NCBI GenBank assembly: GCA_025462985.1 | Contig: JAOAPP010000228.1 | Span: 1 to 8,148, forward strand | Reading direction: 5' to 3' | Length of the DNA: 8,148 bases | Source: Bryobacterales bacterium | GTDB lineage: Bacteria > Acidobacteriota > Terriglobia > Bryobacterales > Bryobacteraceae | Shown here: positions 1 through 7,655 of the stretch, in pieces | Numbering within the stretch: the stretch's first letter is position 1 | Layout of the letters: each line of letters starts with the position of its first letter | Notes under the pieces: generated by a model | Seen by the model: only the letters and a program-made list of their open reading frames with translations | What the model was told of the DNA's origin: nothing | Database searches by the model: none | Made by a program: the position numbers and the translations under genes

Positions 1-630
1 AACGAACACCAGAGCCTCCGGATGCTCAGCGCGGATGGCACGTACCAGCTGGATGGCCCAAGGCTGCCACTCTTTCATGGTCACCACCCGCTTCTGCAAC
101 GGGAAAGTCTGACCGCTCTCATTTATGCCGAGGAATGGAACCGTGTCATCCGGCAGCGGGTCATGCGGCTCGTTAAAGATGTCATACAGCACGGCGGCCT
201 CATCGCGATAACTCCGAGCGAGCTCGCGCCAAAGCGCGATCGAATCGACGTCCGGAAGAGGCGGAACAAAATTCGATGTGCCGTCCGAGTTCTTGCCTCG
301 CTCTGTCTGGGCATCGATCCACTGCAGGTCCAGGAGAACGTAGGCGCCCCGCTGCGCCGCTTCCGCGATCAGCAGATCGAGTTCGGCCCGGTAGGCGGCG
401 CTGCTCAAGGCCCACTGCTGGTTGAAAGGAACGCGGATGACGTTGGCACCCCAATGCATCACAATCTGGTCCAACTCTTCGCCGGTGATGCCCGCGGTCG
501 ATAGAGAGGAAGAATACTCAAGTCCGGACCGGTTGACGCCGCGTAATCGAAGCGGTTCGCCGGTGTTCGCATTCACAATGCGATTCTCTGAGACCCGCAA
601 AGGCGGTAATTGGCCAGAAAGGGAAGGCAC
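1..630 (-). CDS. GH5 cellulase-type glycoside hydrolase, C-terminus outside window
   Basis: The frame is open from the left edge up to an in-frame TAG at 661-663 and encodes the N-terminal half of a glycoside hydrolase family 5 TIM barrel. Visible marks are RLRGVNRSGLEY on the first strand, HWGANVIRVPFN (the Arg typical of GH5), GAYVLLDLQW, and DIFNEPHD, whose Glu (about residue 154) is the expected catalytic acid/base. The nucleophile Glu lies beyond the window. Family members cleave beta-1,4-glucans or related beta-glycans and are usually secreted. The start is unclear: no ATG exists, so GTG at 630 is used here, 5 bases after the upstream gene's stop. CTG at 639 and ATT at 651 are alternatives. 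The segment LIFVPSLSGQ resembles the end of a signal peptide (compare PIFASGQ in the M28 gene of this window), so the secretion signal may be truncated or start at a non-standard codon. Family call sure; exact substrate and start not. Confidence 0.85.
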   Translation of the reverse strand, partial: MPSLSGQLPPLRVSENRIVNANTGEPLRLRGVNRSGLEYSSSLSTAGITGEELDQIVMHWGANVIRVPFNQQWALSSAAYRAELDLLIAEAAQRGAYVLLDLQWIDAQTERGKNSDGTSNFVPPLPDVDSIALWRELARSYRDEAAVLYDIFNEPHDPLPDDTVPFLGINESGQTFPLQKRVVTMKEWQPWAIQLVRAIRAEHPEALVFV

Positions 631-635
631 GAAGA

Positions 636-914
636 TCAGTCCGTCAGAAATGCGGTTGTTCTAATCCCGGATATCTCGAAAGTTCTTCGGCATCGCAGGT
701 TTTTACAAGCTGCCTTGTCATCCAGCAGAACCATGTAGCTTAGCGCCTTCGCGAACTTCGCCCGGTCTCGCTCGTCGGCCTGCCGGGGCAACTTATCCAC
801 TTTACGACGGAGAAGCCAGCGCAGGTCGTAGGTGTTCGAAGTCTTGCAGAACGGGCAATTCAAAGGGGACTGCTTCGTGACCTGCGACTCTTTGTAAAAT
901 GCTCGTTCGTCCAT
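636..914 (-). CDS. Small four-cysteine zinc-ribbon-like protein
   Basis: This 92-residue protein has two cysteine pairs, C20-PF-C23 and C70-KNLR-C75, separated by a 46-residue basic, helical-looking segment. The arrangement suggests one zinc site formed by two knuckles. No catalytic motif, signal peptide or membrane helix is seen, so it is probably cytoplasmic. The ATG at 914 is chosen because AGGAA lies 8 bases upstream of it. The frame stays open upstream to 1046, but that part is antiparallel shadow inside the preceding gene. The start lies 11 bases after the stop of the PEGA-domain gene and the stop lies 5 bases before the proposed GTG of the GH5 gene, which implies cotranscription. I do not recognise a named family; a structural or nucleic-acid-binding role is only inference. 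Confidence 0.75.
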   Translation of the reverse strand: MDERAFYKESQVTKQSPLNCPFCKTSNTYDLRWLLRRKVDKLPRQADERDRAKFAKALSYMVLLDDKAACKNLRCRRTFEISGIRTTAFLTD

Positions 915-922
915 AAGTCTGA

Positions 923-927
923 TTCCT
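923..927 (-). promoter_or_regulatory. Shine-Dalgarno of the zinc-ribbon gene, overlapping the upstream stop codon
   Basis: On the minus strand AGGAA occurs 8 bases before ATG at 914. Its first two bases are the last two of the TAG stop (926-928) of the PEGA-domain gene. A ribosome finishing the upstream gene therefore sits on this site, which favours translational coupling. It also supports the 914 start over longer readings of the frame. Confidence 0.6.
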
Positions 928-2869
928 AGTGGGCAGAAAATTTGAAGTTCGCGACTGCGATCTCGTCCTTTTCCGGAATATAGAAGCCCACCTTGTCCTG
1001 CGTGAAATCTCGGCCGGGACTGATGACCCGCCCAAGATCCTGCCATGGAGTTTCCGGCGTCTTTACGTGCGCGTCGAGTGAGGATGGCTTCACCACAAGA
1101 TCAACTTGTACCCACGTACTCGAATCAGACTCGAATGGAACCCTTCCGATTTCCTTTGATTCGCCATTCCGGACTTCCCGCACCACTACGTGTTTGCCAT
1201 CGATAGCGTAGAGGATATAGTTCTGGCTGTCCTGATAACCGGCATACCACTGGAGCTTGCTTCGCTTGAGGAAGCCGCTCTTCAGCGCCTGGCCGGCAAA
1301 GCTATAGCGCCCCGCCATCCTTGGTATGTGATAAGGAACGAATCCGCCGCCTTTCCGGAGCTGCTGCCCTTCGACTTCCATGCTGGAGTTCTGCGGTGTC
1401 TCGACGGGCTTCGCCGGAGGGGCCGGTGTCGGAGCGGCAGTCGTGTTCTCAACCACGACCTTTTCCAGAGTGACATCCGGCCCTGAAAGCACCACCATGT
1501 CGCCCGTGTGGAACGTCCGTTCGAATCGCTTGGGCAGCGCCTGGTCACGCCGCAACTCAATCACATGATCCCCGGGTTTGATGTTCGACAGACTGGTGTG
1601 GCCGTCCGGACCGATTGATGCCGCGAACTCCTTGTCCACGTAGACCATTGTTCCCGCCAGCGCACCCTTCACTTCGAGTGTTGCAATCTGAGGAACAGCT
1701 TCCAGCTTGAAGTTGACCGCAGTCTCCTCGGCCTTCTTGACCGTCACGGTCTCAGGGGGCGGATCGATAAACCCGGCTTTGTGAACCCGCACCGTATACT
1801 CGCCGACCTTTAACGGAATCCGCAATTGCCCGGCCTGCGTCTTGCGGCGGTAAAGCCTGTCATTGATGTAAACGTCCGCTCCGTCCTCTTTAGCGCTGAT
1901 GACGACAGTTCCGGCGTTAGGATCGGATTTGACATAAACGGTCAGATTAGGGGCCGGCGTATAGGCCAGAACGAATCGCTGACGATCTTTGCCCTCGGTA
2001 ATCTGCAGAAGGTGATCGGTCTTGCCGAGATCTTTCAGCGTCAAAGTGTCTGATCCAGCCTGTCCGACCGCATTCCCGTCCAGAGCCACATCCGCCCGGT
2101 CGGCGTTCGTGTTCAACTGGGCTTTGCCATCTTCAGACGAAACCAGCACCGCCATTACGTTGGAGGCCGTGGGCGAGCCAACCAGTTGCGGTGCTTGTCC
2201 CTCGCGAACGTCGTAACTGAATGCCGCGCTCGCATTGCTTCCGTTTACCTGAATGGAGTGGCGTCCCGGTTCAAGGCTATTCAGGATCAGCTCGCCGTCC
2301 TTCAATTCCTGCGCCGGCTTGTCATCAATGGTCACAGTCCCCGGGTTGAGGTCTGTGTAAAGGCGTAGAGCCGGCTTGGTGCTGACCGGGGTCGGTTTGG
2401 CAGCTTCAGTCTCGGACGCGTTCTTCTTCGGGCTGTCCGACTGGGCAGGTTGCGACGCCGTTTCCACAGGCATCAGGTTCAGCCTTCGCGCTGTTTGGAT
2501 CAGGTAGAAGAAAGCGGCAAAAAGAATAATCGCGAAGAACAGGCCGATATAGATCGCCCGCTGCCAATTCTTGGCGTCCAGCCGCTGGACCTCCGGCGGA
2601 ATCTCGGCTGCGTCGGATGGCTCCGCTCTCACCCGGCCGAAAAGGCCGGCCCCGTGGGACTCCCGCAGTTCTCTGGCGCGTTCAATGATCTCGTCCTGTG
2701 CCGCCGAGATCCGAAGCAGCGCATCGAAGTCGTCGCTGTAGACCCGCTTCAGCCTCCTAACGCGTTCAAACTGAACCCGCAGTTCCTCAACGGATCTGGA
2801 ATCCCGGACTCGAGACTGAATCTGCTCCAGCTCGTCCAGTCCGGAGAAGGCATGTTGAGACGTATCCAC
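926..2869 (-). CDS. Single-pass membrane protein with coiled coil, PEGA-like repeats and C-terminal jelly-roll-like domain
   Basis: The 647-residue product has a charged, heptad-rich N-terminal part (about 10-75, likely coiled coil), one membrane helix (about 105-124, AIYIGLFFAIILFAAFFYLI), and a Ser/Pro/Thr/Lys linker to about 167. About four beta-rich PEGA-like units follow, near 168-230, 240-305, 310-390 and 395-470. The third is the most canonical: GADVYINDRLY, then PLKVGEYTVRVHKAGF. After a Pro/Ala linker (478-495), residues 498-647 look like a LamG/DUF1080-type beta sandwich (YSFAGQALKSGF, LQWYAGYQDSQNYILY, DKVGFYIPEKDEIAVANFKF). Expected topology is N-terminus inside and repeats outside the inner membrane. 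PEGA domains are often found in surface or envelope-associated proteins; the ligand is unknown. The start is GTG at 2869, the only usual start codon after the in-frame TAA upstream, and it has no good Shine-Dalgarno. It is the second gene of the minus-strand operon. Architecture is confident, function unknown. Confidence 0.88.
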   Translation of the reverse strand: MDTSQHAFSGLDELEQIQSRVRDSRSVEELRVQFERVRRLKRVYSDDFDALLRISAAQDEIIERARELRESHGAGLFGRVRAEPSDAAEIPPEVQRLDAKNWQRAIYIGLFFAIILFAAFFYLIQTARRLNLMPVETASQPAQSDSPKKNASETEAAKPTPVSTKPALRLYTDLNPGTVTIDDKPAQELKDGELILNSLEPGRHSIQVNGSNASAAFSYDVREGQAPQLVGSPTASNVMAVLVSSEDGKAQLNTNADRADVALDGNAVGQAGSDTLTLKDLGKTDHLLQITEGKDRQRFVLAYTPAPNLTVYVKSDPNAGTVVISAKEDGADVYINDRLYRRKTQAGQLRIPLKVGEYTVRVHKAGFIDPPPETVTVKKAEETAVNFKLEAVPQIATLEVKGALAGTMVYVDKEFAASIGPDGHTSLSNIKPGDHVIELRRDQALPKRFERTFHTGDMVVLSGPDVTLEKVVVENTTAAPTPAPPAKPVETPQNSSMEVEGQQLRKGGGFVPYHIPRMAGRYSFAGQALKSGFLKRSKLQWYAGYQDSQNYILYAIDGKHVVVREVRNGESKEIGRVPFESDSSTWVQVDLVVKPSSLDAHVKTPETPWQDLGRVISPGRDFTQDKVGFYIPEKDEIAVANFKFSAH

Positions 2870-2917
2870 CGAAAAGAGAACGGACCCTAGGCGTGATTAT
2901 AGCGACAGTTGAGGTCG

Positions 2918-3184
2918 TTACCGTAGATTCAGTTTGGAACGGGGGTCCGGTGTCGCAGACCGGGGCTTCTTGCCCTTGAATCTTCGAGCCACCTGGCGGA
3001 AAACGAGAAGAAGTATGGCCAGCGTAATCCCCGCTCGCGACCAGAATTGGGGCGAGGCCGAGGCGCTCAATCCGAGAATCATGACGACCACGACAATGAG
3101 GGCAGCTCCCGCCGTCCACATCATCATGGAAAAGCGCATCGATGCCTTGCGATCCCGCTCGGCGCGCTCTTCATACTTGTTCAT
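2918..3184 (-). CDS. Small membrane protein with two helices
   Basis: The 88-residue product begins with a charged segment (MNKYEERAERDRKASM) and has two hydrophobic stretches, about 20-42 and 50-63. It ends in a very basic tail (RRFKGKKPRSATPDPRSK). The pattern fits a small inner-membrane hairpin with both ends in the cytoplasm. No catalytic motif is seen and I do not recognise the family. ATG at 3184 has only a weak ribosome-binding site (GACGGG). It is the first gene of the minus-strand cluster, 48 bases before the PEGA-domain gene, and diverges from the response regulator gene. Hydrophobicity, charge pattern and codon use support a real gene, but a partner role for the PEGA protein is only a guess from position. 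Confidence 0.65.
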   Translation of the reverse strand: MNKYEERAERDRKASMRFSMMMWTAGAALIVVVVMILGLSASASPQFWSRAGITLAILLLVFRQVARRFKGKKPRSATPDPRSKLNLR

Positions 3185-3240
3185 AGCCCGTCAATTTCAG
3201 GTTATCTCAACCGGGGGGACTTAGGGTGGTCGTAGAAAAC

Positions 3241-3317
3241 GGGATGGACGCCTATCTCGCAGTCCGTAACACGCTGAATCCATGTCGCTCTTCCCGGCGA
3301 AATAGGCTGTCCGTCCC
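3241..3317. repeat. 77-base imperfect inverted repeat (hairpin or small palindromic element)
   Basis: The left arm GGGATGGACGCCTAT (3241-3255) is complementary to ATAGGCTGTCCGTCCC (3302-3317), giving 15 pairs with one G-U wobble and one bulged base. The 46 bases between form a large loop. Just outside the arms AAAA (3236-3239) faces TTTT (3321-3324). A transcript in either direction would therefore show a GC-rich stem followed by a short U run. It may be a regulatory hairpin, a terminator-like leader element or a miniature palindromic repeat; the sequence alone does not decide. Confidence 0.65.
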
Positions 3318-3376
3318 AGCTTTTAACATCCTCTACAGCAGAGATAAATAAAAACAGTAAGGATTAATTCATCCGG

Positions 3377-3394
3377 TTGTAACCTACTTGTAAT
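3377..3394 (+). promoter_or_regulatory. Pho-box-like direct repeat upstream of the response regulator
   Basis: TTGTAAC (3377-3383) and TTGTAAT (3388-3394) are identical over six bases and spaced exactly 11 bases, one helical turn, apart. Read on the other strand it is TTACAA-N5-TTACAA. OmpR/PhoB-family regulators bind head-to-tail repeats of this geometry: 7+4 in the enterobacterial Pho box, 6+5 in Bacillus. A TACGCT -10-like hexamer at 3406-3411 follows 11 bases after the second unit, the distance seen in PhoB-activated promoters. Autoregulation by the adjacent gene product is inference. Confidence 0.5.
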
Positions 3395-3422
3395 GAAGGC
3401 TCGGTTACGCTGTGACTGAGCC

Positions 3423-3426
3423 GGAG
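3423..3426 (+). promoter_or_regulatory. Shine-Dalgarno deciding the response regulator start
   Basis: GGAG stands 6 bases before ATG at 3433, an ideal spacing. The frame is also open from a GTG at 3412, but the seven extra residues (MTEPESV) precede the normal beta-1 strand start of receiver domains. The ATG is therefore preferred. Confidence 0.7.
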
Positions 3427-3432
3427 AGCGTA

Positions 3433-4167
3433 ATGCGAAAAGTTGCCGTAGTCGAAGATGATGCCGACCTGTACGCCTTGATCAAGTACAACTTGGAAAA
3501 GGAAGGGTTTGCCGTCACCGGAACTCAAACCGGGCGGGGGGTGGTTGAGCTTTGCCGTCGCGACAGGCCGGATCTGCTGTTGCTGGACATCATGCTTCCG
3601 GATTCGGATGGGCTCGAAATCTGCAAGGCCGTCCGGGCGCATCCGGAACTGGCGCACATTCCTATCATCTTCCTGACTGCCCGAGCCTCTGAAACGGACC
3701 GCATCGTGGGCCTCGAACTGGGTGCGAACGACTACATCGTAAAGCCGTTCTTCGTGCGTGAGTTGATTGCGCGCATCAAGATTCAGTTCCGCGGGCAGAC
3801 CAATGCCACTCGCGTTCTGAAAGCCGCAGGGCTAGAACTCGACCGCAGCAGCTGCCAGGCGAAGCTCGAAGGCAATCTGCTAACCCTGACCGCCACCGAG
3901 TTCCGGCTGTTGGAGTTTCTGATGAGCCGTCCGGGCGTCGTATTCAGTCGTGAGCAACTGCTGGACGCGGTCTGGGGGCACGATCGCGCCGTAACGGATC
4001 GCACCGTCGATGTCTATGTCCTGAGGCTTCGGCAGAAGATTGAGGTAGATCCTGCCAATCCGGTCTTCATCCGATCGGTGCGCGGATTCGGGTATAGCTT
4101 CAACGATTCGCTGGTGCAGGTCCCTGAGCCCGAACAGCCCGCCTCGGCGGCCACCGCGCAGTGGTAA
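3433..4167 (+). CDS. OmpR/PhoB-family response regulator
   Basis: This is a DNA-binding two-component regulator of 244 residues. The receiver domain (1-120) has the acidic pocket E8/D9, phospho-acceptor D52 in LLLLDIMLPDSDG, T82 in FLTAR and K104 in DYIVKPF, so it should be phosphorylatable. The winged-helix effector domain (about 130-224) shows LTATEFRLLEFL, the recognition-helix region DRTVDVYVLRLRQKIE and the wing RSVRGFGY. A 20-residue Pro/Ala-rich tail follows. It resembles PhoB most in overall sequence, which would imply control of phosphate-starvation genes, but many family members look alike and no symbol is assigned. No histidine kinase lies on either side within the window. The upstream TTGTAA repeat suggests autoregulation. 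The secreted peptidase gene starts 39 bases downstream without a terminator between, so it may be cotranscribed. Confidence 0.93.
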   Translation: MRKVAVVEDDADLYALIKYNLEKEGFAVTGTQTGRGVVELCRRDRPDLLLLDIMLPDSDGLEICKAVRAHPELAHIPIIFLTARASETDRIVGLELGANDYIVKPFFVRELIARIKIQFRGQTNATRVLKAAGLELDRSSCQAKLEGNLLTLTATEFRLLEFLMSRPGVVFSREQLLDAVWGHDRAVTDRTVDVYVLRLRQKIEVDPANPVFIRSVRGFGYSFNDSLVQVPEPEQPASAATAQW

Positions 4168-4206
4168 TCAACGGCATGATTAAGCCGGCCTGAAATAATC
4201 GGGGGA

Positions 4207-6344
<2,138 letters not shown>

Positions 6345-6348
<4 letters not shown>

Positions 6349-6620
6349 CGGACCCCGAACCCCGACAGGTTCTCCAAGGACGCATCCTTCTCCTCCACCC
6401 CGCGCACTCGGGCCATCCGCGGGCCAACATGGAGCGCAGCGAATAAGTCGTCGAGGCGATCGGGCGTCCCAACCGCATACACCTCGACGCGGCCGTCCTC
6501 CAGATTGCGCGCCCATCCCCCGACACCCAGACTCGCCGCCTTATGCTGCGCGAAGGCGCGAAACCCGACTCCTTGCACCATCCCGCTGACGAACCATCGC
6601 TTGGCTATCTTACGTTGCAT
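6345..6620 (-). CDS. acyP: Acylphosphatase
   Basis: The product, 91 residues, is the normal size for acylphosphatase, a small cytoplasmic alpha/beta enzyme that hydrolyses acyl phosphates such as 1,3-bisphosphoglycerate or carbamoyl phosphate. The signature [13 protein letters not shown] carries the phosphate-binding loop and catalytic R21. [15 protein letters not shown] carries catalytic N39. ATG at 6620 gives the usual N-terminus ([11 protein letters not shown]), with GGAA directly before it. A second in-frame ATG at 6665 would add 15 residues and overlap the hemB start codon, and is less likely. The gene converges with the M28B peptidase gene, sharing 4 bases, and diverges from hemB. Its promoter must lie in the 43-base gap or within the start of hemB. 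Confidence 0.93.
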
Positions 6621-6663
6621 TTCCGGAAGATATGACCAGTTTGCCAAACTAGAAGTTAGTTCC

Positions 6664-7632
6664 ATGGCATTCCCTGTACAGCGTTTGCGCCGTTTGCGTT
6701 CCTCTGAATCGATGCGGCGTCTTGTCCGGGAGACCAGTTTGTCTCCTTCGCAATTCATCCTTCCGCTTTTCGTCTGTCCGGGTGAAGGCATTCGAAAAGA
6801 GATTCGTTCAATGCCGGGCAATGCCCAGCTTTCAATCGACAATCTGGTCATTGAAGCCGAAGAGTGCCGGCGGCTGGGCATCGGCGGCATCATTCTATTC
6901 GGTATTCCCGAAGAAAAAGACGAACATGCCTCCGGCGCTTACGCTTCTGACGGCATCACCCAGCGTGCAGTCCGGGCGCTGAAACGCGAAGTCCCCGAAC
7001 TGCTTGTGATCACGGACGTTTGCAACTGTGAGTACACCAGCCACGGCCACTGCGGGCTGATTGTGGACGGCGACGTGTCGAACGACGAGACGCTCAAATG
7101 GCTTTCGAAGACCGCTGTTTCGCACGCCGAAGCGGGCGCCGACATCGTTGCGCCCAGCGACATGATGGACGGCCGGGTAGCAGCCATCCGCGCGGCGCTC
7201 GACGCGAACGGGCATTTCAAAACTCCGATTCTTTCCTACGCCGCCAAGTACGCCTCTGCGTTCTATGGTCCTTTCCGCGAGGCGGCCGAATCCACCCCTC
7301 AGTTCGGAGATCGCCGAAGTTATCAAATGGACCCGGGAAACGCTCGGGAAGCTATGCGCGAGATCGCAGCCGATCTCGAAGAAGGCGCTGACATGATCAT
7401 GGTCAAGCCTGCCATGCCTTACCTCGACATCCTGCGCGAGGCGCGTCGGGCCATCGACGTACCTCTGGGGGCATACCAGGTGAGCGGCGAGTTCAGCATG
7501 ATCATGGCCGCGGCCGCGAACGGTTGGCTGGATCTGGAGAGCACGATGATCGAGAGTCTCACCAGCATCCGCCGCGCCGGGGCCGACTTCACCCTCACCT
7601 ACTTTGCCAAAGCGGCCAGCGCGCTGCTGTAA
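6664..7632 (+). CDS. hemB: Porphobilinogen synthase (delta-aminolevulinic acid dehydratase)
   Basis: HemB condenses two 5-aminolevulinate molecules to porphobilinogen, an early common step of haem, sirohaem and corrinoid synthesis. The 322-residue length is typical. Schiff-base lysines are K195 (SYAAKYAS) and K248 ([11 protein letters not shown]). The metal loop [14 protein letters not shown] has three cysteines, C120, C122 and C130, marking the zinc-dependent type rather than the magnesium-only type with Asp replacements. The [10 protein letters not shown] and [12 protein letters not shown] segments are also conserved. ATG at 6664 is preferred: AGAAG lies 8 bases upstream and the protein then begins at the normal [22 protein letters not shown] at 6505 keeps the frame open upstream, but those residues are a shadow of acyP. 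The transporter gene follows after 23 bases. No other haem gene is within the window. Confidence 0.97.
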   Translation: MAFPVQRLRRLRSSESMRRLVRETSLSPSQFILPLFVCPGEGIRKEIRSMPGNAQLSIDNLVIEAEECRRLGIGGIILFGIPEEKDEHASGAYASDGITQRAVRALKREVPELLVITDVCNCEYTSHGHCGLIVDGDVSNDETLKWLSKTAVSHAEAGADIVAPSDMMDGRVAAIRAALDANGHFKTPILSYAAKYASAFYGPFREAAESTPQFGDRRSYQMDPGNAREAMREIAADLEEGADMIMVKPAMPYLDILREARRAIDVPLGAYQVSGEFSMIMAAAANGWLDLESTMIESLTSIRRAGADFTLTYFAKAASALL

Positions 7633-7643
7633 GCTCATGTTCC

Positions 7644-7650
7644 AGGGGGG
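7644..7650 (+). promoter_or_regulatory. Shine-Dalgarno of the transporter gene
   Basis: AGGGGGG ends 5 bases before ATG at 7656 and fixes that start. It lies in the 23-base gap after the hemB stop, in which no terminator hairpin is seen, so read-through from hemB is likely. Confidence 0.55.
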
Positions 7651-7655
7651 ACAGG

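Larger units (their letters stand above)
3185..3432. other. Divergent intergenic region
   Basis: These 248 bases separate the minus-strand membrane-protein operon from the plus-strand response regulator gene and should carry the promoters of both. The region holds a 77-base imperfect inverted repeat, an A/T-rich stretch (about 3319-3370) and a TTGTAA direct repeat near the response regulator. A weak sigma70-like pair, TTAACA (3323-3328) and TAAATA (3345-3350) with a 16-base spacer, could also serve the plus strand. No convincing minus-strand promoter was identified. Confidence 0.7.

Noticed and set aside
22..504. Plus-strand open frame of 160 codons at the left end
   Set aside because: The minus strand here encodes a clear GH5 domain with the NEP motif; the plus-strand product has no domain features.
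2633..2649. Perfect CCGGCC-gaaaa-GGCCGG hairpin
   Set aside because: It lies inside the coding sequence for GLFGRVR of the PEGA protein, has no U run, and is likely a by-product of GC-rich codons.
3244..3351. Possible 35-codon ORF (MDAYLAVRNTLN...) inside the divergent intergenic region
   Set aside because: No good ribosome-binding site, no recognisable motif, and it lies across the inverted repeat; kept only as a remote possibility.
3406..3432. GTG at 3412 as the response regulator start
   Set aside because: The ATG at 3433 has GGAG at ideal spacing and matches the normal start of receiver domains.
4168..4206. Possible terminator between the response regulator and the peptidase
   Set aside because: Only a short GCCGGC palindrome is present, with no real stem and no T run.
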